From contig JAJBVT010000051.1 of assembly GCA_020859685.1 (NCBI GenBank), forward strand, positions 1-42,542: a stretch of 42,542 nucleotides of DNA, read 5' to 3'. The notes under the pieces were generated by a model. That model made no database searches, was not told the DNA's origin, and saw only the letters and a program-made list of their open reading frames with translations. This document shows positions 33,785 through 41,729 of this stretch, piece by piece. This DNA is from Rikenellaceae bacterium. GTDB taxonomy: Bacteria; Bacteroidota; Bacteroidia; Bacteroidales; Rikenellaceae. The position numbers and the translations under genes are program-made. How positions within the stretch are numbered: position 1 is the first letter of the stretch; each line of letters begins with the position of its first letter.

Positions 33785-34699
33785 TTAATCGGCTTTTTCC
33801 ATTGTGGCGTTCGGCTTGAAGTTGTCGAACCAGGTGTAGGAATCGTTCAGTATGCCCAGCAGTCCGAAGCCGTCCTCGATGGTTATGACAAGGCTCGTCT
33901 CCTTGCCGTCCTCGATCTTCCGCACCAGTTTGGCCTTCACCGGACGGGTCCGGTCGTAATACAGCCCTGCGTAGAGTTCCATCGTGTCCGGGTCGTCGTT
34001 GGCCTTGGAATTGGTGATCCAGGTAACATATACACTGTACGAGTTGTAGATACCGATAAACTGGAACGGCTCTATCTCGATGTCGTATTCCAGCTCCGGT
34101 TCTATCTCGGTGAAGTTCATAACCGCAAGGGTTCCGATGCCGAAGTTGAGCCACACATTGTCCAGAGTCTCGTCCGTGGTGGAAATGCTGACACGGGCGG
34201 TAGCGCGGGTTTCGTAAATCATATTCTGGCCCGTAATTACATAGACGCCTTCCACGAAATTCTGCTCTACGAAATCGATACGGCATGTGCCGTTGGACCC
34301 GACCGACGCTCCGCTTACGGAGGTTATCTGGAACTCCACGTTACGTCCCGTGGTTATTTCGGGATTGTAGACGTTCAGCGCCACCTCGAAATTTATGGTG
34401 CTCAGCTCCGGCGGCAGGCGGAAGGTTTCGGTGGTTATGATGATATCCTTGTCCGTCTCGAAACCGGCGTTGCTGCTCTTCATCGATGCGTGCACGATGA
34501 CGTCGCCGTCCCGCTCCGTATCGTTCTCGATTACGATGGGGATGGTGACGAACTCTTCGGTCTCCTTGAGCGATATGACGGTCTCCCCGAATCCGACGAC
34601 TGCGTCGGTGGTGTTGATTTTATAACCGTCGTTGTCGTCGCAACCGGCCGCCAGCAAGGCTGCCGTTAACGCCGCTCCTATTATTTTTATATATTTCAT
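33785..34699 (-). CDS. Lipoprotein with Calx-beta-like domain, SusD-adjacent
   Basis: A 304-residue lipoprotein with lipobox AAGC (Cys20) followed by DDND. Residues ~33-140 look like a Calx-beta-type domain (VVGFGETVISLKETEEFVTI, then FEVALNVYNPEITTGRNVEF), a pattern often found in the short lipoprotein encoded just after susD. The C-terminal half has VSISTTDETLDNVWLNFG and VTWITNSKAND and is not recognised. By position it probably acts as an extra surface binding protein for the SusCD substrate, comparable to SusE/SusF-like partners. Spacings are 20 bp after susD and 21 bp before the protease gene. Confidence 0.8.
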   Translation of the reverse strand: MKYIKIIGAALTAALLAAGCDDNDGYKINTTDAVVGFGETVISLKETEEFVTIPIVIENDTERDGDVIVHASMKSSNAGFETDKDIIITTETFRLPPELSTINFEVALNVYNPEITTGRNVEFQITSVSGASVGSNGTCRIDFVEQNFVEGVYVITGQNMIYETRATARVSISTTDETLDNVWLNFGIGTLAVMNFTEIEPELEYDIEIEPFQFIGIYNSYSVYVTWITNSKANDDPDTMELYAGLYYDRTRPVKAKLVRKIEDGKETSLVITIEDGFGLLGILNDSYTWFDNFKPNATMEKAD

Positions 34700-34719
34700 G
34701 CTCTCACACTGTTAATTCG

Positions 34720-36240
34720 TTAATAACCGGGGTTCTGGTGGGCCTTGAGCTGCGGGTTGGCGTCCAGTTCGGCTTTTGGAATGGGCCATACGAAACGGTA
34801 ATCGCCCGGCTGGTAGGAAACCCTGTGTACGTTCCCGTTGGTGTTGATGACCGAATTGTCCTGACCGTCGGAACGTTCGAAACCCTGTCCCCAGCGCTTG
34901 AGGTCGCCGAAACGGAACCCTTCGCCGAACAGCTCGCGCTGCCGTTCCTCACGTATCCGGTTTATAAGCACCTCGCCGGTCTGCTGTTCCGACACGTAAC
35001 CGTTCATCCGGCGGGCCTTCAGGTCGTTCAGGTAGCGGTTGGCTTTCGATTCCTGACCGATTTCCGCAGCCGCTTCGGCCGCTATCAGGTATTGCTCCGA
35101 AATCCGGAAGGGTTTGCCCATATTTTGGAAGTTGTTCACGGAGGTGAAGAGCAACGGGTTGCCCGGGAATTTCGTGAACACGTAGAGGTGGGGCGAACTT
35201 TCGGTCTGGGTGATGGTCCTCTGCCCGAAATAGACCTCGAAACGGTTGTCGGCACCGCGGTCGAACAGCTCTATCGCGCCCTGTGTAGGTATGTAGTAGG
35301 GATTGCCGGTATTGCGGAGGTAATAACTGCCCGTAGCGTAACCGAGATACTGCTGGGTCATGGTGACCAGCATCAGCGCTTCGTTGCCGTAGTCGTATTC
35401 CCAGAAGGTGTCGAGCGAAACGCTCGGCTCGAGGGAATAGTTGCGCGTGTTTATAACCTCCTCTGCGCAGGAGAGAGCCAGCTGGTAGTTTCCGGTAACC
35501 AGCGCGGTCCTTGCCTTCATGGCCCTTACCACGTCGGAAGTTACGTATGGCGCCATCGCTCCGGGCAGGTCCGCCGCGTCTTCGGTTACGACTTCGAACG
35601 CCTCTATGTATTCGAGCGCTTCGTCGAGGTCGGCGAATATCTGCGCATATGTCTCCTCGAGGGTGTTGCGGCCCGGGTACTGGGAGTTATCGTCCGTAGG
35701 GTCGTAGGTGGTGACAATCGGCAAGCCGGTATCCGCGTTCGTAGCGATGGCGCCGGAGTAGGCCGGGCAGAATTTCTCGGCCAGTATAAAGTAGCAGTAA
35801 GCCCTGATGAACAGGCCCTCGCCGATGTAGCGCCGTATCTCGATATTTTCGTCTTCCGAGAACTCACCGCTGTCGATAAGCGGCCACGCTTTGCTCAGCA
35901 GGAAGTTTACCGAACCGATTGTGGAGTAACAGGTGCCCCATATCTGTTCGAACTCCTCCATCGAAGGCAGCAGGATACCCGCGTTTATATTGTTACCCAA
36001 CGGGTTGCCGTTGCCGGTTACCGCATGGAAACAGTCGGTCTGCAGGTCGGTGTAATAGATAAACGGGCCGGTGGTAAGGTACCGCATGGTGGCGTAAAGG
36101 CCGTTGCGGTAACTGCGGCAGTCGGCAGGCGAGAGGATCGCCTCGTCGTCCGGAAGGGTGCCCTGCGGCTGTTTATCCATATCGCACGACACGGCCAGCG
36201 CGGCTGTAAGGATTGCCAAAAATGTATATATTCTTTTCAT
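34720..36240 (-). CDS. susD-like: RagB/SusD family nutrient-binding lipoprotein
   Basis: A 506-residue surface lipoprotein (lipobox AVSC, Cys19) that serves as the lid of the SusC channel and captures substrate. Family features: EEFEQIWGTCYSTIGSVNFLL, the TPR-like EIRRYIGEGLFIRAYCYFIL, LPIVTTYDPTDD, and the C-terminal INRIREERQRELFGEGFRFGDLKRWG. The length is normal. It lies 15 bp after susC. Its substrate cannot be read from sequence; the protease in the operon suggests peptides, as for RagB in Porphyromonas. It appears intact although susC is interrupted. Confidence 0.95.
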   Translation of the reverse strand: MKRIYTFLAILTAALAVSCDMDKQPQGTLPDDEAILSPADCRSYRNGLYATMRYLTTGPFIYYTDLQTDCFHAVTGNGNPLGNNINAGILLPSMEEFEQIWGTCYSTIGSVNFLLSKAWPLIDSGEFSEDENIEIRRYIGEGLFIRAYCYFILAEKFCPAYSGAIATNADTGLPIVTTYDPTDDNSQYPGRNTLEETYAQIFADLDEALEYIEAFEVVTEDAADLPGAMAPYVTSDVVRAMKARTALVTGNYQLALSCAEEVINTRNYSLEPSVSLDTFWEYDYGNEALMLVTMTQQYLGYATGSYYLRNTGNPYYIPTQGAIELFDRGADNRFEVYFGQRTITQTESSPHLYVFTKFPGNPLLFTSVNNFQNMGKPFRISEQYLIAAEAAAEIGQESKANRYLNDLKARRMNGYVSEQQTGEVLINRIREERQRELFGEGFRFGDLKRWGQGFERSDGQDNSVINTNGNVHRVSYQPGDYRFVWPIPKAELDANPQLKAHQNPGY

Positions 36241-36255
36241 ATTTCCCGTGTGGTG

Positions 36256-39200
36256 TTAGAATGTGAGTTCAAGCCCGAACACATATTGGCGCGTGTTGGG
36301 ATAGGTGAACTGGATAACGTTATCGTCCGGTTCCGGGTCGAAGCCGGAATATTTCGTGACGGTGAAAAGGTTGCGGCCCACGGCAAATACGCTCATGCGC
36401 CTGAAGAAGTTGGTCTTCTTCAGCCATCTCTCCGGGAGCGAATAGGTGAGTTGCAGGGTTTTGAGCCGCATGAACGAGGCGTTCTCCAGCAGGTGGTCGT
36501 CCGCGTAAATCTGCTCGGTGGCCGCCGGGATATTGGTCCTCTGCCCCGGAGTGGTCCACATATCGAGCATCCGGGTGGACTGGTTGTAGTTGGTCCCGAA
36601 GTCGTAGGCGTTTTCGAAGAAGTACATGTCGTTGTTGAGCGCGTACTTACCCAGCGCGAAAACGAAATCGGCGTTGAGCGACAGGTTTTTGTATTGCAGG
36701 AGCGTCCCGAAGCCGCCGCTGAACGGAGCGTAGCGCTGTTTGCCGACGAATACCGCGTCTTCCTCGTTATACACTTTGGTCTCGTTGCCGTATTTGTCGA
36801 GCCATATCTGCTTTCCGTCGCGCGGGTCTACTCCCTTGCGGCGGACTATGAAGAATTCGCCGTAGGGTTTGCCTACTTCGAGTTTCAGACCGGTCTCCGC
36901 TATCACATATTCGTCGAGACCGTTGAACAGTTCGGTGATTTTGTTTTTGTTGAAGTTTCCGTTCGCCCGGATGCTCCACAGGAAGTCCCTGCTGCGCAGC
37001 ACGTCCACGTTCACCATAAAGTCGAGTCCGGTGTTGGTCATCCCGCCGATATTCCCGACCCCCGTGCCGTAGCCGGTGGTATAGGAGTAGGGGATATACA
37101 TAAGCATGTCGCTGGTCTTCTTGCGGTAGAACTCTACGGAACCGGTAACGCGGTCGAAGAGCGAGAAATCGACACCCACGTTGAGCGTGGCCACCGTCTT
37201 CCAACTGAGGTTCGGGTTGCCGGCCTGGACATTGGTGGTGCCGTTTTCGCCTTCGTATACTATATTTCCGGAGCCTACAAGACCGAAGTAGAGGTAATCG
37301 GGGATACCCGCGTTACCAGTCGTACCGTAACTCAGGCGAAGGCCCAGGTCGTTCACCCATGCGGTCCGCGAGAGGAAGTCCTCCCGTTTGAGGTCCCACT
37401 TGGCTCCCACGGAATAGAACTCCGCCCAGCGGTTGTTGGGTCCGAAGCGCGAACTGCCGTCCACGCGGTAGGTAAGGTCGAGGTAATATTTGTTGTCGAA
37501 ACCGTAATCGAGCCTTACGAATGCCGAGTTGAACACACGGTCCACGATTGAATGCGAGGGTACCAGATAGTCCGTGGAGTTGCTCAGCAACATCAGGCGT
37601 TTGTCCGAATGGCCTGTGAATGTCACGTCGTAAGATTTGTTCTTCGTTATGATGGACTCCTGCCCGAGCAGTATGGTGGCGCGGTGCCGGTTGCGGGCGG
37701 TCAGTTTATACTCGAGGGTATTGGTGAATGTAAAGCTGTAATACCTCTGAAATACCTCCCTGGCCTGCCCTTCGCCGTTGTTGTAAATGACCTGGTCACC
37801 CATAGGGGTGGTAAAGTCGGGCACCGGCGGCACGTTCGAGGAGTAGGTGTAGTCGAACGAGTCGAGAGACTACACCGCGCGCAGTATAAGACCGTCCACC
37901 GGACGGACCTCTTCGAACATGTTCACCATCAGCGATACGTTCTGACGGTTACGGTGGCGCAAATCCTCTACAAACCGCGGATTGAGCATCTTCGACTCGT
38001 GGAGGTAATCCGCCCGGTCGCCGAACGTGGCGACCCCGTCGTTGTCGACGGTGTAATAATAAGGCGAATCGTCGGGTCTCGCGAAGCGGGCGAACGCCGC
38101 CGGGTTAAGGGTGCTGATGGCGTCCACGTCAGGGTTCTCGTTATACTTCATGTAGGCCATGTTGGTATTCACCCCGAGCTTCAGCCAATCCTTCACCTGC
38201 GCCTCCACGTTCGAGCGGAGCGTGGTGCGGTTCCATTCAGAGGTGGGTGCGATACCGTCCACGCTGTGGTGGTTCATCGAAATGTAGTAGTTCATCTTCG
38301 CCCCGCCGCCGGTTATGGAGGCGTCCACGTTGTATGTGGGAGCGTTGTCGCGGAATATGTATTTCGACCAGTCGGTGCTGATGCCGTTGTCGAGGATTAT
38401 TTTTTTATGGCTCAGCCAGTCGTCCTGACCCAGCAGGTCGGGATTCATCATCTCCCGGAACTGGAAATACTGCTCGGAGTTCATCATGGTAATTTTGTCG
38501 CCCGCCAGTTGGGATATCCCGTACTGTGCTTTGAGAGTCACCGTGGCGTCCTCGTTCATGCGGCCCTTCTTGCTGGTAATGGCGATAACGCCGTTGGCGG
38601 CGCGCGAACCGTAGATAGCCGTGGACGAAGCGTCCTTCAGTACGACTATATTCTCGATATCGCTCGGGTTCATTGAGGTGAAAACCACCGACGAGACCGG
38701 CGAACCGTCGAGTATAAAGAGCGGTTCGTTTACCATCATCATTGTGTTGATACCGCGCAGCCGGATGGATGCCTGGGCCGCGGGTTCGCCCGAGTCCGAG
38801 AGTACCGACAACCCGGCTACCTGCCCCTGGAGAGCATCGGAGAAGTTGGCGGTGGGTGTATTATTGAGCTTGTCGCTGCCGATGGTGCTCACCGAACCGA
38901 CCACCGAACCCAGCCTGCGGGCCGAGCCGTAACCAATCACGATGGCCTGCTCTATCTGTGTCGCCGACTCCTCGAGCCGGACGTTCACCACCGTCTGGTT
39001 GGTAACCGTCACCTCCACGGTCTCGAGGCCGAGGAACGAAAATTCGAGCACCTGCCCCGGGAGCAACTCCATCGAGTAGTTCCCGTCGCCACCAGTGACC
39101 GTACCCCGTAATTCGCCTTTCACCAGTACCGAGACCCCTGCCAACGGCTGGTCCTGCGAATTGGTGACGGTACCCGTTACGGTCCGGGGTTTGGGCGGCT

Positions 39201-39585
39201 CCGCGGAGGCCACAACCGCCGGTGCCCGGGTTATAATCACGTCGTTGCCGTCGATTCGGTAACGGTAACCCTGCCCGGTAAGCACCCGGTCCAGTATCTG
39301 GTCGAGGGTGGCGCCGGTCATGCTGGCCGAAACCCGCTGGCCGTCGGATATCACTCCGTCCTGATGCAGGAAGAGGTAACCCGTCCGCGCCTTCAGGTCG
39401 TCGAGAACCGAGATAATCGTACGGTCATTGTAATTGATGTCATAAGTGCGTTGCTGGGCCGACGCCGCCGTGACGGAGAGGAGGCCCGTACAACAAACCA
39501 ACGATATAAGCCACTGTCTCAAGGGGAAAAACGGTATGAACGATTTTCCCCGACGAGAAAGCCCCATCGTAAAGTTGTTTTTCAT
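36256..39585 (-). pseudogene. susC-like: SusC/RagA TonB-dependent transporter with an in-frame TAG
   Basis: The full frame is 1110 codons with a single TAG at 37870-37872 (codon 572); both halves are in the same frame and join naturally (…GLILRAV-stop-SLDSFDYTYSSNV…), so the expected codon is CAG, Gln. Domains: signal peptide, STN domain (about 46-112), CarboxypepD_reg-like domain (about 134-208, TVTGTVTNSQDQPLAGVSV), plug (about 225-345, SGEPAAQASIRLRGINTMMM and IYGSRAANGVIAITSKKG), then the barrel ending YVFGLELTF. The STN domain indicates signalling through the adjacent FecR. As read, it would give a plug with only part of the barrel. Options are nonsense mutation, sequence error or readthrough; TAG is a true stop in other genes of the window. 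Confidence 0.92.
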
Positions 39586-39613
39586 AAATTTGGAGTTAGG
39601 TGATGGATAATTC

Positions 39614-39631
39614 GCCTGTCACTCGACAGGC
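39614..39631. other. Hairpin in the fecR-susC spacer
   Basis: GCCTGTC (39614-39620) pairs with GACAGGC (39625-39631) around a 4-base loop within the 114-bp spacer. There is no U tract, so it may be an mRNA processing or stability hairpin that sets different levels of regulator and transporter. Confidence 0.4.
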
Positions 39632-39699
39632 CCGATTCTGTTGTCTTCCAGCGGGGCGGCCTGCCCGCCGTCCCGCTTTCTCTCTCTTCTTTCTCTCTT

Positions 39700-40770
39700 C
39701 TATTTCATATAGACCTCAATTTCGTTTCCGTTATAATCGAACCTTACGTTGCCCACTTCGCCGATACGGTCGAGGACCGAGAATACGTCCTCGCTCCGGG
39801 TCACGTTCCCCCGGAAGCGGATATTTCGCGCACTCTCATCCACGAACCTGAACTCGACATTGTAGATTTTGGACATGTAGCTTATTATCTCCCCGAGGGT
39901 TCGTTTCTCGAGGTGTATTATATTAACCCTCCATGCAATGGCGTCCGAAAGGTCTACTTCCCGGACCTGTATCTCGCCGGTCGTCTTATCCAGGGCGGCC
40001 TGCTGACCGGGCCGGAGCAGTTGCTCCACCGCGCCCCCGTTCACCTTCACGCTACCCGAAAACAGGGTGGTGAGTATCGATGGATTATGTTCGTAGGCGT
40101 TCACGTTTAAGGCGGTGCCCAGCACCGTGACGCTCTGCGAACCGATATCCACCACGAACGGTTTGCCGTCGTTGCGGGCTACCTCGAAATAGGCCTCCCC
40201 CTCAATATAGACCCTTCGCTCGGTTTTGGGGAAGGTGGTGGGGAAGCGCAGGCGGGTATCGGAGTTGAGCCATACCTTGGTGCCGTCACTCAATACCAGA
40301 TCGTACTGCATACCGCGGGGTACTTCGAGGGTATTGTAGGTGGGTTCGTCTTCCACGGCTTCCGGCACGGCTGATTCGACGAACAGGGTATTCTCCTGCG
40401 CCTTCATTACGGCGTAACCGTCCGAGAATAACTCTGCGGGCGGCTCCGAGCCGGTCAGATTGTAATTCCGGCCGTCCGATACGATAAGCCGTACGCCGGG
40501 TTCCTGCTCGCCGCTGACGGAGCCTTCCTCGGGCCCCGACAGATGCGAGACGGTGGTAATGAGCGCAAGTGTGGTAAAAGCCGCGCAGCTGCCGACCAGT
40601 ATCCTTTTTTTCCTGCGGGCGGCGTGCCTTGCGGCTATTGTTCTCCTTATCTTGAAATAGAGCGGGCGATCGTCCATCTCTTCGATGGCGAGCAGGGTAG
40701 CTACGACCTTATCCAACTGCTGGTCGGTCATTTCATTCTCCTGCTCCTGTTCTCTCCGGTTTTCCATCAA
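39700..40770 (-). CDS. FecR-type anti-sigma factor
   Basis: A 356-residue single-pass inner-membrane regulator. A cytoplasmic sigma-binding N-terminus (1-55, MTDQQLDKVVATLLAIEEMD) is followed by one membrane segment (about 56-77), a FecR domain (about 145-245: VPRGMQYDLVLSDGTKVWLN, EGEAYFEVARNDGKPFVV, VLGTALNVNAYE) and a C-terminal DUF4974/STN-like domain (about 285-356, FRGNVTRSEDVFSVLDRI). It relays the substrate signal from the SusC STN domain to the ECF sigma factor. It ends in TAG right after the usual VYMK. Divergent from the sigma gene, 165 bp away, rather than in line with it. Confidence 0.95.
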   Translation of the reverse strand: MMENRREQEQENEMTDQQLDKVVATLLAIEEMDDRPLYFKIRRTIAARHAARRKKRILVGSCAAFTTLALITTVSHLSGPEEGSVSGEQEPGVRLIVSDGRNYNLTGSEPPAELFSDGYAVMKAQENTLFVESAVPEAVEDEPTYNTLEVPRGMQYDLVLSDGTKVWLNSDTRLRFPTTFPKTERRVYIEGEAYFEVARNDGKPFVVDIGSQSVTVLGTALNVNAYEHNPSILTTLFSGSVKVNGGAVEQLLRPGQQAALDKTTGEIQVREVDLSDAIAWRVNIIHLEKRTLGEIISYMSKIYNVEFRFVDESARNIRFRGNVTRSEDVFSVLDRIGEVGNVRFDYNGNEIEVYMK

Positions 40771-40876
40771 TGTTCGGGTTGATTAGGTTTATTATCTATA
40801 ACAGGCCAGTATGCCTATTCCCGTAGTTACCCATGAATTTTTTTTTGGCCGGAGCAGATTTTGCAGTAAAAACACA

Positions 40877-40920
40877 TGGTTGTGATATTTTTTGTACTTT
40901 TGTTTTAAATTACACAACCA
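40877..40920. promoter_or_regulatory. Sigma gene promoter: -7 box inside an 8-bp inverted repeat
   Basis: TACTTTTG (40895-40902) fits TAnnTTTG exactly and lies 33 bp before the sigma start. It is flanked by perfect inverted repeats TGGTTGTG (40877-40884) and CACAACCA (40913-40920), a layout expected of an operator overlapping a promoter. I found no good -33 TTTG at the normal distance. This short region must also hold the fecR-operon promoter on the other strand. Confidence 0.5.
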
Positions 40921-40935
40921 CCGCGAGCGAAACAG

Positions 40936-41493
40936 ATGGCGAGGTCGTCCGGGTTTAATAAGGTAGAGGAGGTGTTCGATGCGCTCTATGCACGTTATGC
41001 AAAGGGTTTGCTGGTATATGCCCGGGAGTTTTCACTCTCACAGGAGGAGGCGGAGGATATTATACACGACGTATTCGTAAGCGTATGGGAAAAGCTGCAC
41101 CGGTCTCCCGGCCTAATCGAGCGGTCGTACCTGTTCAAGGCAGCCCGGAATGGTTGCCTTAACTACATAGAGCACCTGAAAGTGCGCAGCCGCTTCCAAG
41201 AGGAGACCCTCCGTTCGGGAAGCCCGCAGGGGGCGCTCGCGCCGGAGATGTATGTGGCCGACGAACTGAAGTCCGTAATCCAGAATGCGGTAGATAAACT
41301 GCCGCCGCGTCAGAAGGAGGCTTTCCTGCTCAATAAATTCCAAAATATGTCATACGCGGAGATTGCCGCTAAGCTCGAGATATCGCCGCGTACGGTGGAA
41401 AAGCATGTTGAGGTCGCCTCGAAGGCTTTGCGGGAAGAGTTGTTCCGCTACCTGCATGTGGTCTTTACGGCTTACATTCTGCTGAACAGATAA
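40936..41493 (+). CDS. ECF sigma factor (SusC/FecR-linked)
   Basis: A 185-residue RNA polymerase sigma factor of the extracytoplasmic-function type found with FecR in Bacteroidetes. Sigma region 2 covers about 15-75 (YARYAKGLLVYAREF, EEAEDIIHDVFVSVWEKL, SYLFKAARNGCLNYIEH) and region 4 about 118-170 (LPPRQKEAFLLNKFQNMSYA, EIAAKLEISPRTVEKHVEVA). It would be held by the divergent FecR protein and released upon SusC signalling to switch on the operon. It ends with a short hydrophobic tail (VVFTAYILL), common in this family. Confidence 0.96.
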   Translation: MARSSGFNKVEEVFDALYARYAKGLLVYAREFSLSQEEAEDIIHDVFVSVWEKLHRSPGLIERSYLFKAARNGCLNYIEHLKVRSRFQEETLRSGSPQGALAPEMYVADELKSVIQNAVDKLPPRQKEAFLLNKFQNMSYAEIAAKLEISPRTVEKHVEVASKALREELFRYLHVVFTAYILLNR

Positions 41494-41552
41494 GCCGGAA
41501 GCCCGGTCCTGAGGGCAATTTTTACCCGACCCCGTATTTAACCGGAACGAAA

Positions 41553-41647
41553 ATTATTATGCTTCTTCTAAGGAGAAAGAACTTTGCTTTGCGGACGTGC
41601 GGCACGGCGGTTGTCGGGTGGGCGAGCCCGCTGAAAGTTATAATAAT
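41553..41647. mobile_element. Small intergenic element, copy C
   Basis: Perfect 8-bp ends ATTATTAT (41553-41560) and ATAATAAT (41640-41647) enclose GCTTTGCGGACGTGCGGCAC and GTCGGGTGGGC (41587-41623), which match the cores of copies A and B near 25.1 and 25.8 kb. There is no coding capacity. It sits between the sigma gene and the terminator of the right-edge gene. Confidence 0.5.
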
Positions 41648-41661
41648 GACGTGACAACAAA

Positions 41662-41685
41662 CGGCCCGGAAAATAATCCGGGCCG
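41662..41685 (-). terminator. Hairpin terminator of the right-edge gene
   Basis: CGGCCCGG (41662-41669) pairs perfectly with CCGGGCCG (41678-41685), loop AAAATAAT; the minus-strand 3' flank is TTTGTTGT. It lies 44 bp after the TGA at 41730, supporting that TGA, rather than the earlier TAG, as the real gene end. Confidence 0.7.
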
Positions 41686-41729
41686 CTCGCTTGAGAGAAA
41701 TATTATTTAACGACTAAAAACCTTTTACA

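Noticed and set aside
34738-37551. A 937-codon plus-strand frame opposite susD and susC
   Set aside because: It is antisense to two clearly recognised genes, is rich in Val/Arg/Gly as expected for a GC-rich shadow frame, and shows no domain or start signal.
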